From contig JAIPFF010000044.1 in the NCBI GenBank assembly GCA_021736785.1, forward strand, positions 1-47,312: a stretch of 47,312 nt of DNA, written 5' to 3'. Under the pieces are notes generated by a model, which was not told the DNA's origin, made no database searches, and was given only the letters and a program-made list of their open reading frames with translations. The DNA comes from Thiohalocapsa sp. GTDB lineage: Bacteria > Pseudomonadota > Gammaproteobacteria > Chromatiales > Chromatiaceae. A program made the translations under genes and the position numbers. Position 1 is the first letter of the stretch; each line of letters opens with the position of its first letter. This document shows, piece by piece, positions 1-8,489 of this stretch.

Positions 1-1
1 C

Positions 2-196
2 GGCGCCCGCCGCATTCCCATCGCGGCGATTCTGTTTTGGGGCGGTATGGGCGTCGGCGTGCTGCTCAGCACGATCACACCGGAAGACAGCGAGACGTCT
101 TACCGTTATGTGCCGATGACAATGATCTTCCTCGGCGTGCTGTGGTTCGCGGCGACCGAGTTCATCCTGCTGCTTCGCCACCGCAAGCGGGGCTGA
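2..196 (+). CDS. C-terminal end of a small membrane protein (partial)
   Basis: The reading frame is open from the window edge to the TGA at 194-196, so only about 64 C-terminal residues are visible. They contain two hydrophobic stretches (around IAAILFWGGMGVGVLLS and MIFLGVLWFAATEFILLL) separated by a short polar loop with acidic and tyrosine residues, then a basic tail (RHRKRG). This fits two transmembrane helices ending with a cytoplasmic positive tail. I do not recognise the family. The gene is convergent with glycogen phosphorylase. Confidence 0.5.
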   Translation, partial: GARRIPIAAILFWGGMGVGVLLSTITPEDSETSYRYVPMTMIFLGVLWFAATEFILLLRHRKRG

Positions 197-246
197 TCCG
201 CGTCGTATCGGTAAGGGGCAGATGCCGCGAGGCTTGCCGGCCCCGG

Positions 247-2784
247 CTAGCGCGCCAGCGGCCTGATGCCCCAGACGCCCTCGGCGTAATCGGCTACCGA
301 GCGGTCGCTCGAGAAGCGGCCCATGTTGGCAGTGTTCAAGATGGACATCCTCGTCCAAGCCTGCTGGTCCTCGAAGCAGCGTGCCGCATCGGCCTGCGCG
401 CTCAAATAGGCCGAGAAATCCGCCAGCACCAGATAAGCATCCCGATTCAACAGACCGTCGACGAGCTCGCCATAGCGCGCGGTGTCGCCTCCGCAGACCG
501 CGCCGGAGCGCACCAGATCAATGACGCGCTTGATGCTCGGGTCCGATTCATAGAAATCCCGCGGCCGGTAACCCGCTGCCCGCCGCGCGGAGACTTCCGC
601 CTCGCTTAGGCCGAAGACGAACATATTCTCCTGCCCGACCGCGTCGCGGATCTCGATATTGGCGCCGTCCATGGTGCCGATGGTCAGCGCGCCGTTGAGC
701 GCGAACTTCATATTGCCGGTGCCCGAGGCCTCGGTGCCGGCGGTGGAGATCTGCTCCGACAAATCGCTGGCCGGGAAGATGCGCTCGGCCAACGACACCC
801 CGTAATTCGGCACGAAGGCGAGCTGCAGCACATCGCGCACCGCGGGATCGGCGGCGACGAAGCGCCCCACGTCGTTCGCGAGCCGGATGATCTGCTTCGC
901 GGCCCGGTACCCCGGGGCCGCCTTGCCGGCCATCAGCACGGTGCGCGGCGTATGCCGGGCGTTCGGGTCGTCCTTGATGCGCAAGTACTCCGCGAGCACA
1001 CGCAGCACATTCATTAACTGGCGCTTGTATTCGTGGATGCGCTTGACCTGCACATCGAACAGACTGTCGGGATCGAGCCGGATGCCGTGGCGTGCCTCCA
1101 GGTAGCTCGCCAGCACGCGCGCATTGAGCCGTTTGATGCCGGCCCAGGCATCGCGGAACGCGCTGTCTTGGGCGAGCGGCTCCAAGTCGGTCAAGGCCTC
1201 GAGGTCCGTTATCCAGCGCTCGCCGATGGCCTCCGTGATCAGCCGCGCCAGCGCCGGATTGGCCTGCAGCAGCCAGCGGCGCTGGGTGACGCCGTTGGTG
1301 ATGTTGCGCAGCTTGCCCGGCCAAAGGGCATGGAAGTCGCTGAACAGGTCACGTTTGAGCAGATCGGTATGCAGCGCCGCGACACCGTTGACCGAGTGAC
1401 TGCCCACCAGCGCCAGATTCGCCATCCGCAGGCGCTTGCCGCCGCCCCAGCCGTCGTCCTCGAAGATCGACATTCGCGCGGCCCGCTCGCCGTCGCCGGG
1501 CCAGCGCGCGGACACCTGTTCCAGGAAACGCCGGTTGATCTCGCCGACGATGTCGAAGTGCCGGGGCAGCAGCGAGCGAAACAGGTCCGCGTCCCAGCGC
1601 TCCAGCGCCTCGGGCATCAGCGTGTGGTTGGTATAGGCGAACACCCGGGTGCAGATATCCCAGGCGGCGTCCCAGCCAAGACCGTGCTCGTCCATCAGCA
1701 GGCGCATCAACTCCGGGATCGCCACCACCGGATGCGTGTCGTTGAGGTGAATCGCCACCCGATCAGGGAGCTGTTCCAGCCCGCCGCCTTCGGCCAGCAG
1801 CTCGCCGACGATCCGCGCGACCGATGCGGCGACGAAGAAGTATTGCTGCTTCAGTCGCAGTGCCTTACCCGCGCTCGACTCGTCCCCCGGATACAAAACC
1901 TTCGAGATTGTCTCGTCGCGCGCCTTGTCCTCGACCGCTCGGATGTAGTCGCCGTCATTGAAGTAGGCCAGGTTGAAGTCGTCGCCGGAAACGGCGCCCC
2001 ATAAGACCAACGGGTTGGAGACACCGTTGCGGTATCCCGGCACCAGGGTCTCGTAGGGTACGGCCCAGACCTCTTCGCTATGCGCCCAGCGCGCCGCGAG
2101 CTTGCCATCGGCGTCGTGGGTATAGTCGCTATGGCCGCCGAAGCGCACCAGCACCCGCTCGTCGGGACGCGGCGTTTCCCAGGGATTACCGCGATAGAGC
2201 CAATTGTCGGGCCGCTCCACCTGCTCGCCGTCGCGGATCTCCTGGCGGAACATGCCGTATTCGTAGCGGATGCCGTAGCCGCAGGCCGGATAGCCGCGAG
2301 TGGCCAGCGAGTCGAGGAAGCATGCAGCCAGCCTGCCGAGGCCGCCGTTGCCCAACGCCGCATCGTGCTCTTGCTCGTAGAGGTCCTCCAGCACGACGCC
2401 GAGCGCGTGGACACCTTCGCGCGCGTCCTGCTCGAGATCCAGGCTCAGAACCGCGTTCTGCAGCGTGCGCCCCACCAGGAATTCCAGAGAGAGATAGTTG
2501 ACCCGCTTGGCCCGCTGCCCGCGACGACGTGCCTCGGTGTCGAGCCAGGCGTCGATCTGCCGGCGGCGGATGCCGAGCGCCAACGCCAGGTAGCGATCGT
2601 ACGCGGGCGCATCGTCGAGCTCGCGGCCGACCGCCAAGCGCAGCGACAGCAGGCACTCGTCGGCCATCGACAGCGGCGGGTGCGCCGCGCCGGCATGCCG
2701 GGCCTTACCCCGCCGGGGCGAATCGGCGCGACCGCCATCGGAGACCGCGGTAGACGTTCCGTCGAGAGTCTCGTCGCTGCCCAT
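247..2784 (-). CDS. glgP: Glycogen/starch/alpha-glucan phosphorylase
   Basis: Cytoplasmic enzyme that releases glucose-1-phosphate from alpha-1,4-glucans using pyridoxal phosphate. The 845-residue product has the family's usual length and signatures: the N-terminal YLSLEFLVGR segment, GNGGLGRLAACFLDS, the glucan/PLP region VKRIHEYKRQLMN, and the PLP-lysine segment EASGTGNMKFALNGALTIGT, where the lysine after GTGNM is expected to form the Schiff base. A GTG ten codons upstream (2814) could extend it; I prefer the ATG at 2784, which sits about 9 nt after a purine-rich GGGCGGGA. It stands alone and reads away from the nif operon. Storage-glycogen use is plausible in an autotroph, but nothing local links it to the neighbouring genes. 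Confidence 0.95.
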   Translation of the reverse strand: MGSDETLDGTSTAVSDGGRADSPRRGKARHAGAAHPPLSMADECLLSLRLAVGRELDDAPAYDRYLALALGIRRRQIDAWLDTEARRRGQRAKRVNYLSLEFLVGRTLQNAVLSLDLEQDAREGVHALGVVLEDLYEQEHDAALGNGGLGRLAACFLDSLATRGYPACGYGIRYEYGMFRQEIRDGEQVERPDNWLYRGNPWETPRPDERVLVRFGGHSDYTHDADGKLAARWAHSEEVWAVPYETLVPGYRNGVSNPLVLWGAVSGDDFNLAYFNDGDYIRAVEDKARDETISKVLYPGDESSAGKALRLKQQYFFVAASVARIVGELLAEGGGLEQLPDRVAIHLNDTHPVVAIPELMRLLMDEHGLGWDAAWDICTRVFAYTNHTLMPEALERWDADLFRSLLPRHFDIVGEINRRFLEQVSARWPGDGERAARMSIFEDDGWGGGKRLRMANLALVGSHSVNGVAALHTDLLKRDLFSDFHALWPGKLRNITNGVTQRRWLLQANPALARLITEAIGERWITDLEALTDLEPLAQDSAFRDAWAGIKRLNARVLASYLEARHGIRLDPDSLFDVQVKRIHEYKRQLMNVLRVLAEYLRIKDDPNARHTPRTVLMAGKAAPGYRAAKQIIRLANDVGRFVAADPAVRDVLQLAFVPNYGVSLAERIFPASDLSEQISTAGTEASGTGNMKFALNGALTIGTMDGANIEIRDAVGQENMFVFGLSEAEVSARRAAGYRPRDFYESDPSIKRVIDLVRSGAVCGGDTARYGELVDGLLNRDAYLVLADFSAYLSAQADAARCFEDQQAWTRMSILNTANMGRFSSDRSVADYAEGVWGIRPLAR

Positions 2785-2915
2785 CGATGCGTCCCGCCCT
2801 TGTCTGATTGGCACCCCGGTCGGATAAACGTAGACGCCGGCGGCACGGCAATCAGTGCGTCAGTGCACAAATTCGAGAACACGGTCCCACAACCGACAAT
2901 CGTCCCGTCTGCGCT

Positions 2916-2931
2916 TGTAGGAGTTCCAACA
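2916..2931. promoter_or_regulatory. NifA upstream activator site (TGT-N10-ACA)
   Basis: TGT at 2916-2918 and ACA at 2929-2931 are separated by exactly 10 bases, the NifA consensus. The site centre lies about 98 bp upstream of the transcription start predicted from the sigma-54 element at 2996-3011, which is a usual NifA position. The match in sequence and spacing is seen directly; NifA binding is inferred. Confidence 0.75.
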
Positions 2932-2995
2932 TCAGACGCGACGAAGACCAACCAATACGCTTAAAAAACAAACCTCTATATCAAGACAAAAACAC

Positions 2996-3011
2996 AGGCA
3001 CGCAGATTGCT
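2996..3011 (+). promoter_or_regulatory. Sigma-54 promoter of the nifB operon
   Basis: The sequence AGGCACGCAGATTGCT matches the RpoN consensus TGGCACG-N4-TTGCW except for its first base. GG at 2997-2998 and GC at 3009-3010 are 10 bases apart, as required. Transcription should start near 3022, about 57 nt before the nifB ATG. Together with the TGT-N10-ACA site upstream it makes a standard NifA/sigma-54 promoter. Confidence 0.85.
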
Positions 3012-3078
3012 TTCGCCTCTGCAGACGTTCCACTGCGCCGGCCGCTCCGGCGCCACCATCGATTCGAGGGGAAGCGTA

Positions 3079-4608
3079 ATGGAGTTGACTGTCGTGAAAA
3101 CCGACGGCGCCGCGCCTGCAGCCGGCGGCTGTGCCTCCAGCGGCTGCGGCAGCAGCTCTGACAAGCTCGCGCACTTGCCGGAGGCGATCCGGGCCAAGGT
3201 CCACAATCACCCCTGCTTCTCGGAGGAGGCGCATCACCACTATGCGCGGATGCATGTCGCCGTGGCGCCCGCCTGCAATATCCAGTGCCACTACTGCAAC
3301 CGCAAGTATGACTGCGCCAACGAGTCGCGCCCGGGCGTGGTCTCCGAAGTCCTGACGCCGGAGCAGGCGGTGAAGAAAACCCTCGCCGTAGCCGCGGCGA
3401 TCCCGCAGATGACAGTGCTCGGCATCGCCGGCCCCGGCGACCCGCTGGCGAATCCCGAGCGGACCCTGGCGACCTTCCGCGAGCTCTCGGAGAAGGCACC
3501 GGACATCAAGCTCTGCGTCTCCACCAATGGCCTCGCGCTGCCGGAGTTGGTCGACGAAATCTGCGAGCACAACATCGATCACGTCACCATCACCATCAAC
3601 TGTGTCGACCCGGAAATCGGCGCGAAGATTTACCCCTGGATCTATTGGCATAACCGCCGCATCAAGGGCGTCAAGGCAGCGCGCATCCTGATCGAGCAAC
3701 AGCAAAAGGGGCTCGAGATGCTGGTCGCCAAGGGCGTGCTGGTGAAGGTCAACTCGGTGATGATCCCCGGCGTCAACGACACGCACCTGAAAGAGGTCAG
3801 CCGCATCGTCAAGGCCAAGGGCGCGTTTCTGCACAACGTGATGCCGCTGATCGCCGAGCCCGAGCACGGCACCTTCTTCGGCATCATGGGTCAGCGCGGC
3901 CCGACCCACGACGAACTGCAGGCCCTGCAGGACGAGTGCGCCGGCGACATGGCGATGATGCGCCACTGCCGCCAATGTCGTGCCGATGCGGTCGGCATGC
4001 TCGGCGAGGACCGCGGCGACGAGTTCACACTCGAGAAGATCGCCGACATGGAAATCGACTACGCCGCCGCCATGGAGCGCCGCGCCGCGATCCATGCCGA
4101 GATCGAGGCCAACCGCGCGGCCCAGCGCGAGCAGCGCAACGAGACCTTCGTCTCCATCGCCTCCATCAAGCGCTCGGCGGCGAGTCCGGCGGCGGACATC
4201 GAGCGCATCGAGACGCGGCCCGTTCTGATGGCCGTCGCCAGCGAAGGCCATGGCCTTGTCAACCAACACTTCGGCCACGCCCGCGAGTTCCTGATCTACG
4301 AGGCCAGCGCCATGGACGTGCGCTTCGTCGGCACGCGCAAGGTGGATCTCTACTGCAGCGGCGGCGACACCTGCGGTGATGCCGACAGCACGCTGTCGAA
4401 GATCATCCGCGCGCTGGACGGCTGCGAGGCCGTGCTCTGCTCGAAGATCGGCTATGAGCCCTGGGGTGAGTTGGAGGCTGCCGGAATCATGCCGAACGGC
4501 GAGCACGCGATGGAGCCCATCGAGGAGGCAGTCGCCGCGCTGTACCGCGAGATGGCGGATGCAGGGCAGCTCGCGCCGGCGGCCGAAACCGCATCGCTCA
4601 GCGCCTGA
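3079..4608 (+). CDS. nifB: Nitrogenase cofactor biosynthesis protein NifB (radical SAM)
   Basis: Radical SAM enzyme that builds NifB-co, the [8Fe-9S-C] core of the nitrogenase cofactor. With the ATG at 3079 (purine-rich GAGGGGAAG just upstream) the protein has 509 residues. The SAM [4Fe-4S] motif is Cys66-x3-Cys70-x2-Cys73 (CNIQCHYC), followed by the NifB-typical NRKYDC. Further conserved segments are GIAGPGDPLANPE and the MPLIAEPEHGT region. The C-terminal ~110 residues (from about RPVLMAVASEGHGLVNQHFG) form the NifX/NafY-like cofactor-binding domain of long-form NifB. The N-terminal CASSGCGSSS stretch is typical of proteobacterial NifB. It is first in a nine-gene operon. Confidence 0.97.
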   Translation: MELTVVKTDGAAPAAGGCASSGCGSSSDKLAHLPEAIRAKVHNHPCFSEEAHHHYARMHVAVAPACNIQCHYCNRKYDCANESRPGVVSEVLTPEQAVKKTLAVAAAIPQMTVLGIAGPGDPLANPERTLATFRELSEKAPDIKLCVSTNGLALPELVDEICEHNIDHVTITINCVDPEIGAKIYPWIYWHNRRIKGVKAARILIEQQQKGLEMLVAKGVLVKVNSVMIPGVNDTHLKEVSRIVKAKGAFLHNVMPLIAEPEHGTFFGIMGQRGPTHDELQALQDECAGDMAMMRHCRQCRADAVGMLGEDRGDEFTLEKIADMEIDYAAAMERRAAIHAEIEANRAAQREQRNETFVSIASIKRSAASPAADIERIETRPVLMAVASEGHGLVNQHFGHAREFLIYEASAMDVRFVGTRKVDLYCSGGDTCGDADSTLSKIIRALDGCEAVLCSKIGYEPWGELEAAGIMPNGEHAMEPIEEAVAALYREMADAGQLAPAAETASLSA

Positions 4609-4639
4609 GCCTCCTGACCCGACTCTCACGACACGAACC

Positions 4640-4659
4640 CTCCCGCGCGCGCGCGGGAG
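4640..4659 (+). repeat. Perfect GC palindrome between nifB and the ferredoxin gene
   Basis: Positions 4640-4659 form a perfect 20-nt palindrome, CTCCC followed by alternating GC and ending GGGAG. It lies 31 nt after the nifB stop and directly before the ferredoxin ribosome binding site (AAGGAG). In RNA it would fold into a strong hairpin without a U-tract, so it is more likely an mRNA-stability or processing element than a terminator. Confidence 0.6.
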
Positions 4660-4676
4660 AGTAAGGAGCCGTATTC

Positions 4677-4955
4677 ATGGCATACCAGATCATCGAAGGC
4701 TGCGTGAATTGCTGGGCCTGCGAGCCCGTTTGTCCCAGCAACGCGATCCAGGCCGCCCGGCCCCATTTTCTGATCGACGCGGGCGCCTGTACCGAATGCG
4801 ACGGCGATTACGCCGATGCCCAGTGCGCAAGCATCTGCCCGATCGAAGGCGTCATCCTCGACGGCCGCGGCATCCCGGTCAACCCGCCGGGCTCTTTGAC
4901 CGGCATACCGCCGGAGCGCATGGCCGAAGCCATGGCGGAGATTCAGGCCCGCTGA
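4677..4955 (+). CDS. fdxN: 2[4Fe-4S] ferredoxin of the nifB operon (FdxN type)
   Basis: Small 92-residue low-potential electron carrier. The first cluster motif is Cys9-x2-Cys12-x2-Cys15-x3-Cys19. The second is Cys38-x2-Cys41-x8-Cys50-x3-Cys54; the longer x8 loop is the pattern of nif-associated (FdxN/NifB-linked) ferredoxins. Strong AAGGAG ribosome binding site 10 nt before the ATG. In diazotrophs this ferredoxin follows nifB and is thought to support NifB-co synthesis by supplying electrons or clusters. A palindrome separates it from nifB. Confidence 0.92.
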   Translation: MAYQIIEGCVNCWACEPVCPSNAIQAARPHFLIDAGACTECDGDYADAQCASICPIEGVILDGRGIPVNPPGSLTGIPPERMAEAMAEIQAR

Positions 4956-5017
4956 CGTCGGAGCGCGCAGCCGCCTCGCCGTTCAGCGCCCCCGCAGCCG
5001 ATCAGGAGTCACCGTCG

Positions 5018-5269
5018 ATGCTTGTCGTCCACCCCGCCGCAGCGGTCCGCCCGGCAAACCGCATCCCCTGCGCAGGCGCGCAATCACCGGCGCGCCCGCT
5101 CGGGCTGCTGCGCTGGTTTGTCGCCGCCGATGCGGTGCGGCGATTCCTGCAATGGCATGCGGGCCTGGCGCGCCCGGCACACGGCGGATGGCTGCCTGCA
5201 CGGGCCTGGCGGCGCCAATCGGCGCTGATCTGCCTGCGCATGGCGGACGACGCGGAGGGACACCGATGA
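5018..5269 (+). CDS. Small uncharacterised protein in the nifB operon (83 aa)
   Basis: Begins at the ATG at 5018 with an AGGAG 8-9 nt upstream and ends by ATGA overlap with nifO, so translational coupling supports a real gene. The 83-residue product is basic and rich in Arg, Ala and Trp; its middle (LLRWFVAADAVRRFLQWHAG) could form an amphipathic helix. It has two Cys and no motif I recognise. No signal peptide or membrane segment is evident. Its place between fdxN and nifO suggests an accessory nitrogen-fixation role, but no function can be assigned. Confidence 0.65.
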   Translation: MLVVHPAAAVRPANRIPCAGAQSPARPLGLLRWFVAADAVRRFLQWHAGLARPAHGGWLPARAWRRQSALICLRMADDAEGHR

Positions 5270-5724
5270 CCACGGTCGTGTTCTACGAAAAGCCGGGCTG
5301 CCTCGGCAACGCGAAGCAAAAACAGCTGCTGGCACGCAGGGGCCATTGTCTGCATGTCCGCAACCTGCTCAGCGAGCCCTGGACGGCCGAGCGCCTGCGC
5401 CGGTTCTTCGGCGAGCGTCCGGTGCGGCAATGGCTGAATCCGAGCGCACCGCGCGTGAAATCGGGGGAAATCGACCCCGCGGCGCTGGACGAGCCCACGG
5501 CACTTGCACTGATGCTTGCAGACCCGCTGCTCATCCGCCGCCCGCTGTTGGAGACCGAGTTCGGGCGCTGCGCGGGCTTCGAGCCCGGACCTGTGCTGGA
5601 TGCACTCGGGATGCACATCGCCGCCGGCGAGGATCTGCAATCGTGCCTGCGCGAGCAGGCCGGCGGATCGGCATCGGCATCGGCGCCGACCTGCGACGAC
5701 CTCGCACGGAGCGAGCGGGCATGA
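5266..5724 (+). CDS. nifO: NifO-like ArsC/thioredoxin-fold protein
   Basis: 152-residue protein of the ArsC/Spx fold. It opens with the strand TVVFYEKPGC and has one cysteine at position 12 where arsenate reductases carry the active Cys, then a helix beginning LGNAKQKQLL. Later segments such as RRPLLETE are typical of ArsC-like proteins. In Azotobacter the ArsC-like NifO lies in the same nifB-fdxN-nifO-nifQ order and has been linked to nitrogen and molybdenum partitioning. It overlaps its upstream neighbour and the flavodiiron gene by ATGA, so all three are co-translated. Confidence 0.82.
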   Translation: MTTVVFYEKPGCLGNAKQKQLLARRGHCLHVRNLLSEPWTAERLRRFFGERPVRQWLNPSAPRVKSGEIDPAALDEPTALALMLADPLLIRRPLLETEFGRCAGFEPGPVLDALGMHIAAGEDLQSCLREQAGGSASASAPTCDDLARSERA

Positions 5725-7061
5725 CGATGCGCCCGACAGGCAACATGCCCGAGACTGCCCCGACGCAGAGCGGCGATGCCGTGGAAATCGCCGACGGCGT
5801 CCATTGGATCGGCGCGCTGGATTCGGCGCTGCGCAGTTTCGACATGATCCTGCGCACCGCAAACGGCACCACCTACAATGCCTATGCGGTCCGCGGCGCG
5901 CACGGCGTGGCCGTCATCGACACCGTCAAGGCCGAGTTCTCCGGCGATTTCTTCCGCCGCCTCGAATCCATCGCGGACTATGACGAGATCCGGTTCATCG
6001 TCCTGAATCATTTGGAGCCGGATCACACCGGCGCGCTGCCCGAGCTAATGCGCCGCGCGCCGAACGCCCGGCTGATCATCTCCAAGCGCGCCCCGGCCAT
6101 GTTGAAGGCGCTGCTGAAGCCCCCCGGCGACGACAACTTCGACTACGACGTGGCCGATACCGGCGACGAGATCTCCCTCGGCGACCGCACGCTGGGCTTC
6201 CTGCACACGCCCTTCCTGCACTGGCCGGACACCCAGTGCAGCTATCTGGTCGAGGAGCAGATCCTGTTCTCCGGCGATGTGTTCGGCTGCCACTACTGCG
6301 ACGACCGCTTGTTCAACGATCGGGTCGGGGACTTTCGGTTTTCGTTCGACTACTACTATGCCCACATCATGCGGCCCTTCAAACCGCATGTGTTGGACGC
6401 GCTGAAGCTGATCGAGCCGCTGCCGCTGAAGCTGATCGCACCGACGCACGGGCCGATCCTGCGCGACCGCCCGCGCCGCTACGTCGCCCGCTACCGGGAG
6501 CTCTCGACGTCGGGCGATTGCTTCGAGCCCGGCGCCGAGCACCGCTCGCTGATCGTCTTTTATTTAAGCGCCTACGGCAGCACGGCGCGCATGGCCGAGG
6601 CGGTTTGCGCGGGTGCCGAGTCCGTGCCCGGCGTGCGCGTCTCCCTCTACGACCTGGAGGGCGGCGAGATAGACCCCTTTGTCGATTTGATCGAGGCCGC
6701 CGACGCGCTGGCATTCGGCTCCCCCACCGTCAACGGCGATGCGGTGAAGCCCGTTTGGGACCTGCTCTCCTCGCTCGCGGTGGTCAGCCTGCGGGGCAAG
6801 ATCGGCGCCGCCTTCGGCTCCTTCGGTTGGAGCGGCGAGGCGGTGCCGATGATCGAGGACCGCATGCGCGGACTGAAGATGCGCGTGCCCGTGCCCGGCC
6901 TGCGCGTCAAGCTCATCCCGACCGACGACGAGTTGGCGCAGGCCCGCGATTTCGGCAGCCGGCTGGCGCTGGCGATGACCGGCGGCGGGCACTCGCCGGA
7001 CGCTCGTGGCGGCGACGCGGCGCGAGGCGAGCGCGTGATCGACTTCGCCGACCTCAAGTGA
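5721..7061 (+). CDS. Flavodiiron protein (FprA-type A-type flavoprotein)
   Basis: 446-residue cytoplasmic enzyme that reduces O2 to water (or NO to N2O). The N-terminal beta-lactamase-like domain has all di-iron ligands: HLEPDH (His, Glu, Asp, His), the His in TPFLHWPDT, the Asp in FSGDVFGCH and the His in APTHGPIL. From about residue 275 a flavodoxin domain follows (LIVFYLSAYGSTARMAEAV for FMN phosphate, then FGSPTVNGDA and FGSFGWSGEA). The start overlaps the nifO stop by ATGA. Placement inside a nifB operon implies that it scavenges O2 near nitrogenase or in microaerobic cells; that role is inferred. No C-terminal rubredoxin or flavin reductase module is present, so it needs a separate donor, perhaps one of the neighbouring ferredoxins. 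Confidence 0.93.
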   Translation: MTMRPTGNMPETAPTQSGDAVEIADGVHWIGALDSALRSFDMILRTANGTTYNAYAVRGAHGVAVIDTVKAEFSGDFFRRLESIADYDEIRFIVLNHLEPDHTGALPELMRRAPNARLIISKRAPAMLKALLKPPGDDNFDYDVADTGDEISLGDRTLGFLHTPFLHWPDTQCSYLVEEQILFSGDVFGCHYCDDRLFNDRVGDFRFSFDYYYAHIMRPFKPHVLDALKLIEPLPLKLIAPTHGPILRDRPRRYVARYRELSTSGDCFEPGAEHRSLIVFYLSAYGSTARMAEAVCAGAESVPGVRVSLYDLEGGEIDPFVDLIEAADALAFGSPTVNGDAVKPVWDLLSSLAVVSLRGKIGAAFGSFGWSGEAVPMIEDRMRGLKMRVPVPGLRVKLIPTDDELAQARDFGSRLALAMTGGGHSPDARGGDAARGERVIDFADLK

Positions 7062-7132
7062 CGCGCGCCGACCGCAATCAACACCTGTCACGACAACGAG
7101 CGCCTCAGGCGCAGCGATGGTTCCGACCCTAA

Positions 7133-7450
<318 letters not shown>

Positions 7451-7535
7451 GGACGCGCGGGCCGGTCAACCCCGCCCGCGCACCCGTACCGGGCCCAGTG
7501 CCCGTCCCGTCAATCGCAACGAGAGAGCACACCGC

Positions 7536-7883
7536 ATGGCACTCGTCACCTTTTCAAACCCGGACTACAAAGACAAGACCGTCTACGCGGTCGCCGGCAG
7601 CCACACAGAAACCCTGCTCAAACTGGCCAAAGAGCACAAGGTACCGGTTCACTTCGACTGCCAGGACGGCGAATGCGGCCACTGCCTGGTGCGCGTCACC
7701 AGTGTCGACAAGAAAGCGCGTATGGGCTACCACCTGACCGAAAAGGAGCGTACCGTCCTGAAGGAGCTCGGTAAGCTGACCCAGGACGACATCGACCGCC
7801 TGTCGGTAGACGACATGCCCAGCGAATGGCGTCTGGCCTGCCAGATGATCGTTCGCGACGAAGACGTCCTCGTGGAGTACTGA
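7536..7883 (+). CDS. Shethna FeSII-like [2Fe-2S] protective ferredoxin
   Basis: 115 residues with cluster ligands Cys42, Cys47, Cys50 and Cys102 (FDCQDGECGHC ... RLACQ). Features closely resembling Azotobacter FeSII (recalled from memory, not aligned) are the ECQDGxCGxCLV core, the long insertion with LTEKERTVLKELGKL, the PSEWRLACQMIV segment and an acidic DEDVLVEY end. FeSII forms a complex with nitrogenase that shields it from oxygen (conformational protection). The long loop between Cys50 and Cys102 is what distinguishes it from the previous ferredoxin gene. It lies 3 bp before nifQ. FeSII function is inferred from similarity. Confidence 0.82.
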   Translation: MALVTFSNPDYKDKTVYAVAGSHTETLLKLAKEHKVPVHFDCQDGECGHCLVRVTSVDKKARMGYHLTEKERTVLKELGKLTQDDIDRLSVDDMPSEWRLACQMIVRDEDVLVEY

Positions 7884-7886
7884 GCC

Positions 7887-8489
7887 GTGGCGCCGTCGGC
7901 GAAGGTCAGGCCGGTCAGCGGCGCCGACGATGCCGCGGAAGCGGCGGTTCGGCTGCATGCGCTGCTCGCGGCGCATGCGGCCGGTTACGGCAATGACCAC
8001 GCCTTTGCGTGCATGATCGCCAGCCTCTGCACCGGCGCGGGCGCAATGCCGGATTGGCTCGGCCTGCAGCCGCCGGCGTTCTCGCGGCTGATGGCGCTGC
8101 ATTTCCCCGGGCTCGACCTGTCCGATCTCCCGCGCACCGGGCGCCCGCTGGATGGCCGGCGGAACGACGAGACCACGGAGCTTGTCAGACTCTTGCTCAT
8201 GGACAAGGCCGGCGACTCGCCGTCTGAAGTCTGGATGGCGCACGTGATCGCCGCCGGCTGCATGGCCAGCGATCACCTGTGGCAAGACCTCGGGCTCTGG
8301 GACCGCGACGAGCTCACGGCACTGATGCGGCGGAATTTTCCGGCGCTCGCCGCAAGGAACGTGAAGGACATGAAGTGGAAAAGGTTTCTGTACAAACAAC
8401 TGTGCGAGGCAGAAGGGATCTACACCTGCCGCGCACCATCATGCGAGGCGTGTACGGACTACCATGCTTGTTTCGGCCCTGAGCTCTGA
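7887..8489 (+). CDS. nifQ: NifQ, molybdenum donor for FeMo-co synthesis
   Basis: 200-residue iron-sulfur protein thought to deliver molybdenum, as a Mo-Fe-S cluster, to the NifEN/NifH assembly site. The family signature Cys-x4-Cys-x2-Cys-x5-Cys is at the C-terminus (Cys181, 186, 189, 195: CRAPSCEACTDYHAC), preceded by KDMKWKRFLYKQLCEAEG. A second conserved block is GCMASDHLWQDLGL with the typical 'DHLWQDLGL'. Starts with GTG 3 nt after the preceding stop, so it depends on translational coupling. Confidence 0.94.
   Translation: MAPSAKVRPVSGADDAAEAAVRLHALLAAHAAGYGNDHAFACMIASLCTGAGAMPDWLGLQPPAFSRLMALHFPGLDLSDLPRTGRPLDGRRNDETTELVRLLLMDKAGDSPSEVWMAHVIAAGCMASDHLWQDLGLWDRDELTALMRRNFPALAARNVKDMKWKRFLYKQLCEAEGIYTCRAPSCEACTDYHACFGPEL

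Noticed and set aside
1033-2004. Long plus-strand open frames opposite glgP
   Set aside because: They are antisense frames left open by high GC3 codons of glgP, with no ribosome binding site or recognisable family. The same applies to other long antisense frames, for example opposite nifB, the CobW gene and the sigma-54 activator.
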